Source of the DNA: Vibrio mexicanus
GTDB taxonomy: Bacteria; Pseudomonadota; Gammaproteobacteria; Enterobacterales; Vibrionaceae
Length of the DNA stretch: 64,000 nucleotides
Direction: 5' to 3'
Assembly: GCF_001012815.1 (NCBI RefSeq)
Contig: NZ_JYJP01000016.1
Location: forward strand, 28,161-92,160
The position numbers were made by a program, and so were the translations under genes. This document shows positions 17,409-27,524 of this stretch, piece after piece. The notes under the pieces were generated by a model that did not search any database, was not told the origin of the DNA, and was given only the letters and a program-made list of their open reading frames with translations. Position 1 is the stretch's first letter. Each line of letters begins with the position of its first letter.

Positions 17409-20236
17409 TTAGTTCAACAGAGTTAAACCATGCGGCAGTGCGTCACCAAACACACGCTTGGACTCACTTTCCGAAAGTTCTTTCACTTCTGCTACAAGGG
17501 AATACCAGCCTTCTGGCGCCTTACTTGCTTTAAGCTTTGAGAGCACTTGCTCACGATAGTCATCGGAAATATCGCTTAACCGATCGCCCGTCTTACGACA
17601 CATCATCACCGCGGCGAATGCAGTCATAGGTTCTTTAGACCAATCTTGTTCAAGGATTTCTGGTAGCCACTGTTGAGCTTGTTCTCGTGGAATGACGGTG
17701 TGCTGGCTGCCGTAGAGTGGGGTACGGCTTGTCAAACGTCCGAAAGCCCACCAATGAGCTTGTGCAAATTGGCTTGAGTGAATCGCTTTTTTCAAGAACC
17801 AAGTAGCAAGCAGTGTTTTGTCTTCCAATTCGAGGTGCTCTAACGATGCAGCCAATCGAACCATCGCTTCATAGCCGTGCTCTTGTGCTTGTTTAGCCGA
17901 TTGCGGATTCTTCGCAGCGCCTGGGTGAAGATACTTGGCGATATCCGCAAGAATCGTCTCTTGCTGTTCCTGGTTTAAGCCGCCTGCAATTCGACGCCAG
18001 AACACCCACCAGTCGTTCCAACCTTGGTGGTTTTGGAACTGGATGCCTTGTTGATACAAAGACCAAGTTTGCTCTATGCGCCAACCATCCGTTGCATCTC
18101 CAAAGCCCGGCCGAAGGGAGTAGCCAGCTAAACGAAGCCAGTTCTTCTCATGAGCTTCAGAGCGGCGTCGGCGCTTACGCCCGAGAGCGAAGGTATCGAA
18201 CAGTTGCCTTAGGGTAACGAAGTCCCAGTCCTCGCGTTTCCCGAGTTTCTTTTCTAGCTCTTTGGCCAACGTCTTAATTTCTTTCGAGTCAGCACTTTTC
18301 TTGTTACCACTGTAGATGCGAGAGATCAGTTCCTTACAGTTTTCCAACTGTGGATGAAGCTGAATGTCTTCCTCTGCGTCTTGCTGGTGGCGAATTTCGA
18401 ATTCTAGTAGCCAACGCTTTGAATCGTCTTCTACACTGACACACTCCATTTTTAATGTGCCGACCTCGGTTAACTGACAGGCTAACTGAACTTCTACACG
18501 CTGCTTCTGGTTTGCGGCCAATTCAACTTCTTCGCCCTCCAGCGTTGAAATCGAGGGAGGAAGCGGCACAAAAAGGTCGGGATTAACATCGACCATCATG
18601 CCGTTCTTGATCTCTAGATGATTAGAACCATTGGGCTCAGATAGAGAGTCATGGGTGGAGGTTAGAAGATTGAAGCGAACTGGCTCTCCCAAGGTGAGTG
18701 AGAAACGGCGACCCGCTAAACGAATCTCCTGACCTTCTTCAGACCCCTTAGCCAATAAGCACAATGCTTTGCCCATTTTGTTCTTTTCTTGTAAATGTAA
18801 GAAGTAAGAACGAGCAGCACCACCGCCAATCTTGAGTTGTGCTCCGCGTCTTGCTTTGCCAAATGCAACGGCGCCAAGGGCAACGGATAAGTCTGGATGA
18901 GGATTATCCAGTACTGTAATTGGACTGCCACGCCAGTTTACCAGCAGTTGAGTGATACGCTGCGTGACAAGGTCACTATTGAACACACCACCATTAAGAA
19001 GCAGCGCGACCGGAATCGCTGGCTTATCATCACGAATTTCCTCAATTGAAGAGAGGGCAGATTTAGCAACCATTTGATGCTGAGTTAAGAACTCTGCAAC
19101 GTGCTTCGATACAGCAGGATCGGCAACGTAAGGCAGGCCAAACTCCACCACCGCGCTACGTCGTTTATCGGGGGTCTGCGTAAAGTCAGACAGTGGGAAA
19201 AAACCATCTAACGCTATTTGATGCACTTCTTGCTTGGTTAGGCTGATACTCTTCGTTCCACCAAGAAGTTTAGAACCACTGCCCAACATGGTGATCTTGA
19301 TATCATCTGGTGCATTTTCCGACAAAAGGTTCTCTTTAGCGGCGCGCGTCTGCTGGATGAGTTTAGTAAGACTAGCTGCATTCAACTTTTTGCTTTGGCT
19401 AAAGCGTTGCTCTGCTAAATGGGCGAGCGCAAGGTCGAGGTTGTCACCACCTAGCATTAAGTGCTCACCCACACCGATACGATCTAGCTGAGCTCATCTC
19501 TCTCTGAGTAGCGTGCTTCAATCAAACTCAGGTCAGTGGTACCGCCGCCCACATCACATACCAGGATGAGGGGCAGTAGGGCTAGCTCCTCGGAAGCGCT
19601 GTCCTTATGGCGCGCATACCAGTCGTAGCAAACTGCTTGAGGCTCTTCGAGCAAAACGATTTTGTGTAGACCTGCTAAACTTGCGGCTTCTAGGGTCAGT
19701 TTGCGCGCAGTTTCGTCGAATGATGCTGGAACCGTGACGACGACATCTTGATCTTCAAGTTTATTGCTTGGATTACGGTAGTTCCAAGCTTGTCGAATAT
19801 GGTTGAGGTAGCTTGCGCTGGCAATAACCGGTGAAACTTTATCTACATCGTTAGCTGCGGCCCAAGGTAGAATGTCTGAGCTGCGATCCACCGCTTGGTG
19901 AGAGAGCCAACTTTTCGCGCTGGAGACTTGTCTGCCTTCTACTTTCGCACCCAATTCTCTTGCCCATTCACCGACTATCACATTACTAATATCGCCTTCA
20001 ACAGGTTCTATTTCCCAAGGTAGAGTTAAATCACTGGTAGCGATTTGTCCTATTGCTGGGTGGTAGCGAAAAGAGGGCAACAGGGGCTTTCTGACCACTT
20101 CACCGGGGCCGATGAGTTGATCGATTTCGAAGAGAGAAGTTTCAGCAGAAGATAGGTCGTCAGTAATCTCACAGTAGGCGACCACGGTATTGGTAGTCCC
20201 TAAGTCAATTCCGACCAAAAAACGAGGAGAGGCCAT
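17409..20236 (-). CDS. Hsp70-like protein with long C-terminal (DUF3731-type) region, frameshifted
   Basis: An about 940-aa protein. The N-terminal half is an Hsp70/actin-type ATPase: phosphate-1 motif GIDLGTTNTVVAY (9-21), VVTVPASFDETARK, EEPQA, and phosphate-2 DVGGGTTDLS. After a missing base near 19492-19496 (GAGCTCCAG) it resumes DRIGVGEHLMLGGDNLDLAL and LLNGGVFNSD. The last 400 or so residues do not look like an Hsp70 substrate-binding domain. They are helical, with WRIEQTWSLYQQGI and WNDWWVFWRRIAGGL, as in the DUF3731 region that follows some bacterial Hsp70s. It is the last gene of the DUF2760-Hsp70-Hsp70 operon, 60 bp after its partner. Clients are unknown. Confidence 0.85.
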
Positions 20237-20296
20237 GCGAGCTCCTTAGTGTCAAAAACGGCACCCAATGGGTGCCGTCGTAATATTGCTTATGTT

Positions 20297-22263
20297 TTAT
20301 TGGCTTTCAGTTGCGTTTGACTCTTCACGAACGTCAAACTCAACGTGCCATTTTTGTCCGTTATCTGAAGCAATGGCTTCTAAGTAAAGTGTTCCTAGCT
20401 CGGTAACGCGAGAAGCTAACGTCACAGGCACAACTTCACCTTCACGGCGGCCTTCGGATACTGGCAGTGTCACCTGAATCTCAGGTAACTCCTCAAGTTC
20501 ATCAGGTGCCCAATGATCTAGGTGCGTACCGGCTTCGTCGTCTCGGCGAGTGGTAGAGCCAAAGAATTGGAAGTGAACAGGTTCGCCAATAACTAAACCA
20601 AATTCTTTGCTCGGCACTTCAGCGCTTGAGCCTTCTTCCATACCAAATGGGGCAACACACAGTGCTTCCATTGGAGGAGCCATTCCCGGAATCGCAGGCA
20701 TCGCACTTTCAATACCCACGTAGTAGCTTGAAGCAATACCACCGCGAATGCGAACGCCTTGACCACGGCGAACTGAGCCGTAGTAAGATGCGCCGCTTGC
20801 TACTGCTAGGTCAAGATCTAGGCCAGTGAGTTGCTTTGCTTCATCTGTTGATGCTGAGGTAAGCCAACTATTGATGGTTTCAGTGAGGCGATTTGCTAGA
20901 AGGTGCGACTTCAACACACCGCCGTTGAACAAGATAGCGGTTGGCTTAATGAAATCCGTACTTGCTTGAGCGCTATCACCCATACCTGGCATGCCAGGCA
21001 TATTGGCAAATGGGTCAAAACCGCTATCAGCTTGACTACCGCTTGATTCGCCCTGAGCGTTTGCTTGCTTAGCAAGGAAAGCTGCGATATGACGAGTAAT
21101 GCCGGCGTCTTGTGCGTAAGGTAAGCCCATTTGTGTTAGTGCGCCACGAGTTTTCTGAACCGGATGCTCAGTGATCGTCACGCGAGGGAAGAAGCCATCG
21201 ACAAGGGTTTGCTGAACTTCTTCTTGAGTCAGTTCGGTTTTCAGCGTTGCGCCTAGCAGCTTAGAGCCGCGGCTTGGTACCACGATAGGAACAGACTGTA
21301 GCTCGCTGTCATTGAGCAGTGCTTCTTTCGCATCGCGACATGCGTGCGTCATGGCTTGAACCTGCCAAGGGGCCAACTCTTTGCCTTGCTGGGCCATCTT
21401 CATTTTAAGACGGTACGCAAGCGCAAGATCCATGTTGTCACCACCTAACAAGATGTGCTCGCCAACGGCGATACGGTTAAGCGTTAGGTTGCCTTCTTCT
21501 TCGGTAACTTCAACCAAAGATAGGTCGGTTGTACCACCACCAATATCGACAACAAGTACAATATCACCAACGGCAACTTGGTCACGCCAGTTGTCATCGC
21601 TGTTATCAATCCAGCTATAAAGCGCCGCTTGCGGTTCTTCAAGCAGGGTTAGGTGCTTAAAGCCAACATTACGTGCTGCTTCTGCGGTTAAATCGCGAGC
21701 AGCAGGGTCGAAAGAGGCTGGAACGGTAATCGTGACATCTTGCTCAGCAAGTTTATGTTCTGGGTTCGAATGATCCCATGCGGCGCTGAGGTGAGCAAGG
21801 TAGAGCTCGGTTGCGCGCAGTGGTGAAACCTTTTCAACTTCTTCAGGGCTTCCGGTCGGAAGGAAGGCGTCGCGACGATTCACGCCACCATGGCAAAGCA
21901 AGATTTTGCGCTCGCAATCAAGCGAATAGGGGTCTTTGCACCAAGGTTTCGTGCGATCGCACCCACTAAAGCCGTTGGCTCGCTCGACCAAGGAAGAACG
22001 CGAGACGCAGGATTCATCTCGTGCTCATGCGGTTGGTACAAAAAAGAACCTAACTGCTCGCGAGCCTCAACCGTACCTGGCGCGGTAAGTTGAGAGATTG
22101 GCATGACTTGCACACGAGCATTTTCGTCAGTGGTATCGATGTAAGACAACACACAGTGTGTCGTACCTAAGTCGATACCAACGCTAAAGCGAGCGTGTTG
22201 GGTCGCGTCTGGTGATTGTGACTGTTGGCTAGGGTTTTGATGAGAAGGGTTAGAATGATCCAT
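20297..22263 (-). CDS. Hsp70-like ATPase, frameshifted
   Basis: An about 655-aa Hsp70 relative. A Gln/Ser/Pro-rich leader (1-25) precedes GIDLGTTHCVLSY. After a missing G near 21903-21907 (TCTTGGCTTTGCC) it continues LCHGGVNRRDAFLPTGSPEE. VTVPASFDPAARD, EEPQA and DIGGGTTDLS are intact, so ATP binding is likely. A Gly/Met/Pro-rich insert (FDPFANMPGMPGMGD) interrupts the ATPase part, and the C-terminus is a beta-rich domain (VTLASRVTELGTLYLEA) like that of its neighbour. It shares one base with the upstream DUF2760 stop (TAATG), so the two are probably translationally coupled. It is not DnaK: it lacks the normal lid. Confidence 0.87.
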
Positions 22264-22895
22264 TACAGCTCAACCTCTGCAGGGGCGATCACAGACGCAT
22301 CGTAGTTTTCTGCCAGTTTCGGCAGTGTCATGTCTGTTGCTTTCCAACCTTTGTGTACTAGCGTGCCATTAAATGGTGCGCTGCCTGTCACGTTACCAGT
22401 TAATCGAACTTCTTGCGGATTGAAGCCTTCTTCAATCGTAATGCGAGACTCTTCTTCTTCACTGCGTACAGGTGCAAGAGCAACGTAATCGTTCAGAACT
22501 TTTTGACCGCCAGTGTGGATAACACGAGCTGCCGCGCCCACTTCTTCATCAGAGAACGAAGTAAGGTCTTCTTTAAGGAAATCAATTAAACGCGCTTCTT
22601 GTTGCATGATAGATAGAAGCTGCATTGCTGAATCAGTAGAAGCTGTCGCGAGTTTCGATTCTACTTCGACAACACGCTCGATCACTTTTTCTACTTCTAC
22701 GACTTTTTCCACCTCGACGATCTTCTCGACTGGTTTTTCTACTTCTACGATTTTCTCAACTGGCTTCTCGACAACTTTTTCAATCACTTTTGATTTACGT
22801 GATACAGCGATAAGTAGCAAAAGAACGCTAGAGGCAGTTAAGCCCGCGTGCAGCATGTCGAATGTCGTTGGGATCAGATTTAAATCGAAGTTCAT
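22263..22895 (-). CDS. DUF2760 membrane-anchored coiled-coil protein
   Basis: A 210-aa protein. A hydrophobic N-terminal segment (about 12-31, HAGLTASSVLLLLIAVS) is followed by a repetitive VEK-rich stretch (about 36-82) predicted to form a long charged helix. The C-terminal globular domain (about 95-210, with LLSIMQQEARLIDFLKEDL and a final beta-rich part) matches the DUF2760 family. It is the first gene of an operon with two Hsp70-like ATPases, an association known from several bacteria but without an assigned function. It could anchor or regulate the ATPases at the membrane (inference). Confidence 0.85.
   Translation of the reverse strand: MNFDLNLIPTTFDMLHAGLTASSVLLLLIAVSRKSKVIEKVVEKPVEKIVEVEKPVEKIVEVEKVVEVEKVIERVVEVESKLATASTDSAMQLLSIMQQEARLIDFLKEDLTSFSDEEVGAAARVIHTGGQKVLNDYVALAPVRSEEEESRITIEEGFNPQEVRLTGNVTGSAPFNGTLVHKGWKATDMTLPKLAENYDASVIAPAEVEL
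22650..22790 (-). repeat. Tandem VEK-coding repeat in the DUF2760 gene
   Basis: Imperfect units of about 7-9 codons (VEKPVEKIVE, VEKVVEVEK) repeat across residues 36-82. Such a repeat can change length by slippage, so the linker may differ between strains. Confidence 0.7.
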
Positions 22896-23229
22896 AATGA
22901 ATGCTCTTTGAATAGTAAGTTCATGGTGGAACGCTTATGTCCACCTGTGGCAAACGCCAGATCTGTTCATGAAATTGGGGCGAATAGTAGCATAATCAAC
23001 CTTAGCTTCTTGCTAAAAATTGGCACGCAATTGACTTGCTCAGGTTGTTTGCCTGTTTTTTAGGCGAAATCCAGTAAGTTGTGGGGTGTTCCTCGCAGGT
23101 TTAGCCTGTAAATGGTTGGAGGAGTAGCTTTCGCCCACAATTTATAGGTATAGATATTTCTCGTTCTGAGCTAAAACGGTACACTCTTGCAATATTTTTT
23201 GGAACGATTATCACTTTTATTGGGTGGAA
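22896..23229. other. Intergenic region between divergent genes
   Basis: This 334-bp spacer separates the DUF2760 operon and the CHASE-GGDEF gene. It must contain both promoters. I saw no ORF, strong palindrome or RNA signature that I would defend. Confidence 0.45.
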
Positions 23230-24756
23230 ATGAAGAAATCTGCACCGAAAGTTGTTTACCCAGCTCTCGCTTTTAGCTTAGTTTGCTCTATCACAGCGTT
23301 GGTCGTTTTGATGGCCTATTGGATGCAGCGACACTACAGTGAAGTGATTTTCAATAACCTCGCCCAGAGACAAGCCCAAACTCTCTCTTCATTAGTCGAG
23401 ACCGATCTCGAGTTCATTGGTGCAGGTGCAAACTTCTTCCACGCGGTTCCACCGGAAAACTGGCAACAATTCTCTTACTTTGCTGATGGTATTGTGAGTA
23501 GCTCGGGTAGCGTAATTGCTATGCAGTGGATGCAAAAAGTCGATACGCAAGACGTTGAGATTCATATGACTAATATGCAGTCTCGGTTCCCAAACTCTGA
23601 ACTGTTTACCATTCCCAAAGGGGGAAGCCGAACAACGGGCAATGTTCTCAGTAACGAACGGCCACTGTTTATCGCAAGTGATGTGTTTCCTAGAACAGAA
23701 AGCAACCTGTCAGTACTCGGCTTTTATTCTTCTCGTGTTCGCTTCCAACGTATATTAGATGGCATGAGAGAAAACAGGCAGCCACACATTTCAGACAAGC
23801 TACGTTTGTTGCAAGATGGCCCGAATCAAACTGAACCAAGAAATGGCATTCTTATCTATCACCCAGTGTTTGATCGTCATGCTGTGCATGAGCTTATTGG
23901 TGTTGTAATTGGTGTGGTTAGGGCCGATGAGTACTTCAGCAGTTTGATTGAGCGAACGGCTTCGGAAAACACCCTTGAGATACGGGTGACGGATTTGGGG
24001 TATGAAGCCTATGACGATCCCATTTTGTTCAGCAGCCAAGGATGGGACAGCTATACCGGTTTTCACGCCAGCGAACGTATCAGCCTACCCAATCGAGATT
24101 GGTTAATCGAATTTAAGCTGCCAACAACTTTTACTGACTATCACAAGTGGACTCTTAAAGGCCTCGCAATGGGAGGGATTTTGATCGCGCTGCTGGTGGC
24201 TTACATTGTTTACATGCAGATTGAAGAGAAGAATCGATTATCTCGAATGTTGGCAAACCGAACCAAAGAACTTCAGTTCCTAGCAGACCATGACAGCCTT
24301 ACTGAGCTATACAGCCGCCGAGCGTTCAATCATTTCGTGGATAAGTTTATCCTTCACCGCAAGCAGTTCAGCTTGGTGGTATTCGATATTGATTTCTTTA
24401 AGAGCGTTAACGATAACTATGGCCATGTTGCTGGCGACCAGATGCTGGTTCATATCTCGAGTGTGGTGAAGTCTAAACTTTACTCTGATGATGTGTTTGT
24501 TCGTTTGGGTGGCGACGAGTTTTGCATCATCACGACGATTGTTAATAGGCGAGCACTTGCGAATTATCTAGAGTCCATTCGTAGTGCTGTCGTTGATACT
24601 CCAACTATCATTGAAGGGCAAAAAATCTCCTGTAGCCTGAGCATTGGTGCCGCTGTCAGAAACAAGCAATCGAAGAAAGAATTGTTGAAGGAAGCAGACG
24701 CACAGCTCTATCTCAGCAAAGAGCAAGGAAGAAATAGCGTGAATATTGCTGCTTAG
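23230..24756 (+). CDS. CHASE-domain diguanylate cyclase (GGDEF)
   Basis: A 508-aa membrane sensor. Helix one (about 9-32) and helix two (about 315-336) enclose a periplasmic CHASE domain (IAMQWMQKVDTQD; FPRTESNLSVLGFYSSR). A short coiled linker leads to the GGDEF domain, with DIDFFKSVNDNYGHVAGD and signature LGGDEF intact, so it probably makes c-di-GMP in response to an extracytoplasmic ligand. The RxxD inhibitory site is not obvious before GGDEF (SDDVFVRLGGDEF). The start at ATG 23230 is uncertain; GTG 23224 would add two residues and has no better ribosome site. It is monocistronic. Confidence 0.9.
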   Translation: MKKSAPKVVYPALAFSLVCSITALVVLMAYWMQRHYSEVIFNNLAQRQAQTLSSLVETDLEFIGAGANFFHAVPPENWQQFSYFADGIVSSSGSVIAMQWMQKVDTQDVEIHMTNMQSRFPNSELFTIPKGGSRTTGNVLSNERPLFIASDVFPRTESNLSVLGFYSSRVRFQRILDGMRENRQPHISDKLRLLQDGPNQTEPRNGILIYHPVFDRHAVHELIGVVIGVVRADEYFSSLIERTASENTLEIRVTDLGYEAYDDPILFSSQGWDSYTGFHASERISLPNRDWLIEFKLPTTFTDYHKWTLKGLAMGGILIALLVAYIVYMQIEEKNRLSRMLANRTKELQFLADHDSLTELYSRRAFNHFVDKFILHRKQFSLVVFDIDFFKSVNDNYGHVAGDQMLVHISSVVKSKLYSDDVFVRLGGDEFCIITTIVNRRALANYLESIRSAVVDTPTIIEGQKISCSLSIGAAVRNKQSKKELLKEADAQLYLSKEQGRNSVNIAA

Positions 24757-24845
24757 TGCATCAATTGGACGCTTGCCTGTCGAGATTGATGGGTAATTAG
24801 GGTAGAATTCTGCGCTTTACTAAGTTTGGGTGAGAAAAGTAGATA

Positions 24846-25376
24846 ATGAACCACAATCGTATCGTCTGTTTTGACTTAGAGATGTGCTGTTGGAATGTTG
24901 ATGGCGTTGGTACGACAGGTGAGATTATTGAAGTAGGGCTGGCTGAAATTGACCTAGTGTCAGGTAGCATCGTGAAACGCGCCCAGTACTATGTGAAGCC
25001 AGAAAAGGATGAAGTTTCCTTATTCTGTACTGAACTCACTGGCATCTCGCCGAGAAAGATTCAAAAGCAAGGCCGCCCGTTGGCATCGGTGGTTCAATCG
25101 ATGATCAAAAACTTCGGCGGCCCTAATAAAATCTACGCTTCTTGGGGGCGTGATGATCTTATTTTGCTCAATGAGTGCAAAGAAAAAGGCATCGAGCCAC
25201 CATTCAAAGAGTTTTTAAACCTCGCCACTTTATACCGCATTCAAAATCGTCTTAAAGACAAGCGTATAGGCCATCGTGCTGCTCAAGAAGAGAAGGGCAT
25301 TGAGTGGGAAGGGCGTCAGCATTCGGGTTATGTGGATGCGTACAATTTAGCTAAGCTCGCTCTTCAGATGCTCTAA
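24846..25376 (+). CDS. DEDDh 3'-5' exonuclease (DnaQ/ERI1-like)
   Basis: A 176-aa nuclease domain protein. The DEDDh residues are all visible: Asp10 and Glu12 in CFDLEMCCW, Asp103 or Asp104 in WGRDDLILL, His159 and Asp164 in RQHSGYVDA. This fits the exonuclease superfamily that includes DnaQ epsilon, RNase T, KapD and ERI1. The spacing and the phrase RQHSGYVDAYNLAKLAL look most like the ERI1/KapD RNA-directed branch (moderate certainty). It lies 89 bp after the CHASE-GGDEF gene and before a bidirectional terminator. Confidence 0.87.
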   Translation: MNHNRIVCFDLEMCCWNVDGVGTTGEIIEVGLAEIDLVSGSIVKRAQYYVKPEKDEVSLFCTELTGISPRKIQKQGRPLASVVQSMIKNFGGPNKIYASWGRDDLILLNECKEKGIEPPFKEFLNLATLYRIQNRLKDKRIGHRAAQEEKGIEWEGRQHSGYVDAYNLAKLALQML

Positions 25377-25411
25377 GAAGCATTTCACTCTTTAAACATC
25401 ATGTTCTTAGC

Positions 25412-25439
25412 CAAAGGGAGCGATTTTTCGCTCCCTTTG
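25412..25439. terminator. Bidirectional terminator
   Basis: CAAAGGGAGCGA (25412-25423), TTTT loop and TCGCTCCCTTTG (25428-25439) form a perfect 12-bp stem between convergent genes (exonuclease and GST). Confidence 0.85.
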
Positions 25440-25466
25440 ATTATTCACCTGTTAAGGTTTGCTGTC

Positions 25467-26084
25467 TTAAGCTTGCAGAGCTGGTCGGGTTGAAACCTTG
25501 TCAAACCAACGCTTAATGTTCTGATTGGTTTCAAACACCTCTATCTTCAGTGCGTTTACGGCGACGAAAACAAGAATGTATGCGCTGATGTCCGCAATAG
25601 AGTAACGTTCGGTCGCGACATAACTTGATTGACCAAGTTGTTTATCTAGTTTAGGCAAGAACAGTTCCACACGGCGTTTCGCTTCTTTACCCCAATCTTC
25701 TACACAGTTTTCGCGGTCGCTGTATAAACCAGTGAGGTTTCGGAATGCTTGGAAGGCATTTTGAATACCGTCGATTTCAACAATACGGTTCCACATTTCT
25801 ACCTTGGCGCGCTCTACCGTGTCTTGACCAAATAGGTTTAAATCATTCGGTGTGATTTCATCAAAGTAGCGGCTGATCGCCACTGTTTCACTTAAGTGAG
25901 AACCATCATCGAGCTCTAACAGCGGTACTTTTCCATTAGCACTTTTGTCTTGATAACCCTGATCGAGGTTATCACCTTCCCGCACATTAATTTCGATTCG
26001 CTCTAAATCAGTCACCCCGATTTCACGCAAGAATAGATTGAGGCGTTTACAGCTTACCGTTGCCGCTTGCTCGTATAGTTTCAT
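25467..26084 (-). CDS. Glutathione S-transferase family protein
   Basis: A 205-aa two-domain GST. The thioredoxin-like N-domain opens MKLYEQAATVSCKRLNLFLREIGV, with Cys12 at the usual catalytic position, then GKVPLLELDDGSHLSETVAISRYFDE, which holds the cis-Pro and the glutathione-binding E-T/S motif. The all-helical C-domain follows, with YSIADISAYI (N-capping box). It is divergent from a TetR regulator over a perfect inverted repeat, a common arrangement for inducible detoxification genes. Confidence 0.9.
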   Translation of the reverse strand: MKLYEQAATVSCKRLNLFLREIGVTDLERIEINVREGDNLDQGYQDKSANGKVPLLELDDGSHLSETVAISRYFDEITPNDLNLFGQDTVERAKVEMWNRIVEIDGIQNAFQAFRNLTGLYSDRENCVEDWGKEAKRRVELFLPKLDKQLGQSSYVATERYSIADISAYILVFVAVNALKIEVFETNQNIKRWFDKVSTRPALQA

Positions 26085-26102
26085 GGTTTGTCTCTTTATC
26101 TA

Positions 26103-26146
26103 ACCGATCGTTTAGATATGCTCTAAGCAATAACTAAACGATCGGT
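26103..26146. promoter_or_regulatory. TetR-type operator between GST and TetR genes
   Basis: ACCGATCGTTTAG (26103-26115) and CTAAACGATCGGT (26134-26146) are perfect 13-bp inverted arms with an 18-bp spacer. Each arm carries its own CGATCG palindrome, so two dimers could bind. It sits in the 154-bp divergent spacer. Confidence 0.8.
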
Positions 26147-26238
26147 CAAGAATTAGTTTCCGTTTCTTTTCCTTATTCTTGTACAATAGATTTCCAAGGT
26201 TATTAGAAACGAAATGTGTGATCTATCTAAGGGTTCCA

Positions 26239-26816
26239 ATGGCAAGAAAAGCTAACTTTTGTAAACAAGAAAAACTGGAGCAGGCAATGACGCTGTTCTG
26301 GAGCAAAGGCTTTGCCAATACTTCCATCAATGATTTGACAGAAACGCTCGCGATCAACCGTTTTAGTTTGTACAACACCTTCGGTGATAAGGAGACTTTG
26401 TACTATCAAGCTCTCGATAATTACCTCAGCTCCATTTCTTTTCCAAAACTTGAGCCGTTAAGAGCTGAGGGGCTGGTATAGATGCCTTGGAAACCTTCTT
26501 AATCGGCTTTGCTGAGAAGCAAAAAGACAGTACTTGTGGCTGTTTCATTCAAAATGCGGTGGTCGAGCATGCCGGTGAAAATGAACAGGTATTACAACGC
26601 AGTGACGCTTTGTTCGATACTCTACAAACCGCCATTGTTCAGACCATTAAGAGTGCTCAGAACCAAGCTCAGATCAGCAGCAAGCAAGACGCGAAATCAC
26701 TAGGTCAGTTTGTTATCTGCCAGATGCAAGGGATGCGAGTTCTTGGTAAAGCTAAGCGCTATACGGAAATCGATACTGCCACACAGATTCTAATCCAGTA
26801 TTTGAAAAGTGCATAA
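26239..26816 (+). CDS. TetR/AcrR-family regulator, frameshifted
   Basis: An about 193-aa regulator. The start at 26239 is preceded by TAAGGG. The helix-turn-helix is FANTSINDLTETLAINRFSL followed by YNTFGDKETLYYQALDNYL. The frame breaks near 26473-26476 (GAGGGGCTGG, one G short); it then reads DALETFLIGFAEKQ and the family Cys-rich CGCFIQNAVVE. This type (ComR/YxaF-like) often controls a neighbouring oxidoreductase or GST gene. It is divergent from the GST over the operator at 26103-26146, which it probably represses. Confidence 0.87.
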
Positions 26817-26819
26817 AAA

Positions 26820-26877
26820 CGCCACTCTGAACGCCTTCGGAAAGGGAGAGAAAAGGAAAAATTTAACTAGAGTGGCG
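26820..26877. repeat. Long-loop inverted repeat after the TetR gene
   Basis: CGCCACTCT (26820-26828) and AGAGTGGCG (26869-26877) are perfect 9-bp arms separated by 40 bp. It lies between convergent genes and may act in termination, though no T-tract follows. Confidence 0.4.
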
Positions 26878-26906
26878 CAATGACGCGCCCTCTATAAATG
26901 AAAAGA

Positions 26907-27212
26907 TTAATGGTGGATGAAGTGCTCATGCCGCAAGTTAAAATGGGAAATCAGCTTTTGCCATTTTTCTGCCATGTGTATTTGCTCGGTTTTCAGCAAT
27001 TGAGATTGAGCACGCTCTATCATCTCTTTTGGCATACTTTGGTAAAGCAGCTCAAAGCGGTTACCGCTTATATCTTGTTCATTTTTAACACCTTTTAACT
27101 CATAGGCCAACCCGCAAGCGTAAGTTCGAGCGGCTTGCGTCTCGGGTGTGTTGGCTTCTGTCTCTCTGAGTTGATTGATAAGAATCTTCAATCTTTCAAA
27201 TTTAATCTTCAT
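26907..27212 (-). CDS. Small helical hypothetical protein, 101 aa
   Basis: A short, soluble, probably all-helical protein (MKIKFERLKILINQLRE, ending HFNLRHEHFIHH with a His-rich tail). AAGG lies about 10 bases before the ATG at 27212; an upstream in-frame GTG would add one residue. The His-rich end could bind metal, but nothing else supports this. I do not recognise a family. It converges on the TetR gene. Confidence 0.5.
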   Translation of the reverse strand: MKIKFERLKILINQLRETEANTPETQAARTYACGLAYELKGVKNEQDISGNRFELLYQSMPKEMIERAQSQLLKTEQIHMAEKWQKLISHFNLRHEHFIHH

Positions 27213-27524
27213 CACTAGATACCTTTATGTTGATGTGCATGAGGTGGTCATACATAGCTACAATCTGCCTACTTTATGCACTACTTCTCATCTTTAAGCC
27301 TTGCTTCTGCTCAAAATTTACCCGCTTGATTGGGTTGCAAAATAAGATTTCATTTTTGGTATTTCTAGCCACCGAGTGATTATAGTCCAAAATTCCTTTA
27401 TACAAGTACGCAATTGAGGTTTGCTTGGTTCAACTGACGTTGAGTTATTATCCATATATTGAACAATTAGAAATTAGCGAGTTGATGAACTAAATTGAAT
27501 AATAAACATTGAGCGTTGGAGATT
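27213..27524. other. Intergenic region, no gene seen
   Basis: This 312-bp spacer lies between the divergent 26907 gene and the histidine kinase at 27525. It is AT-rich, with no ORF of note. Promoters must lie here, but I cannot place them reliably. Confidence 0.45.

Noticed and set aside
22650..22790. Short repeats that might be taken for a CRISPR-like array
   Set aside because: Units are imperfect, in-frame and coding (VEK), with no unique spacers of constant length and no cas genes.
22513..22911. A 132-codon plus-strand frame with Ser/Thr-rich repeats
   Set aside because: It is the antisense reading of the VEK repeat in the DUF2760 gene.
23015..23045. TTGGCACGCAATTGACTTGC as a sigma-54 promoter
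   Set aside because: The TGGCAC element is there, but the GC of the -12 element is at the wrong distance.
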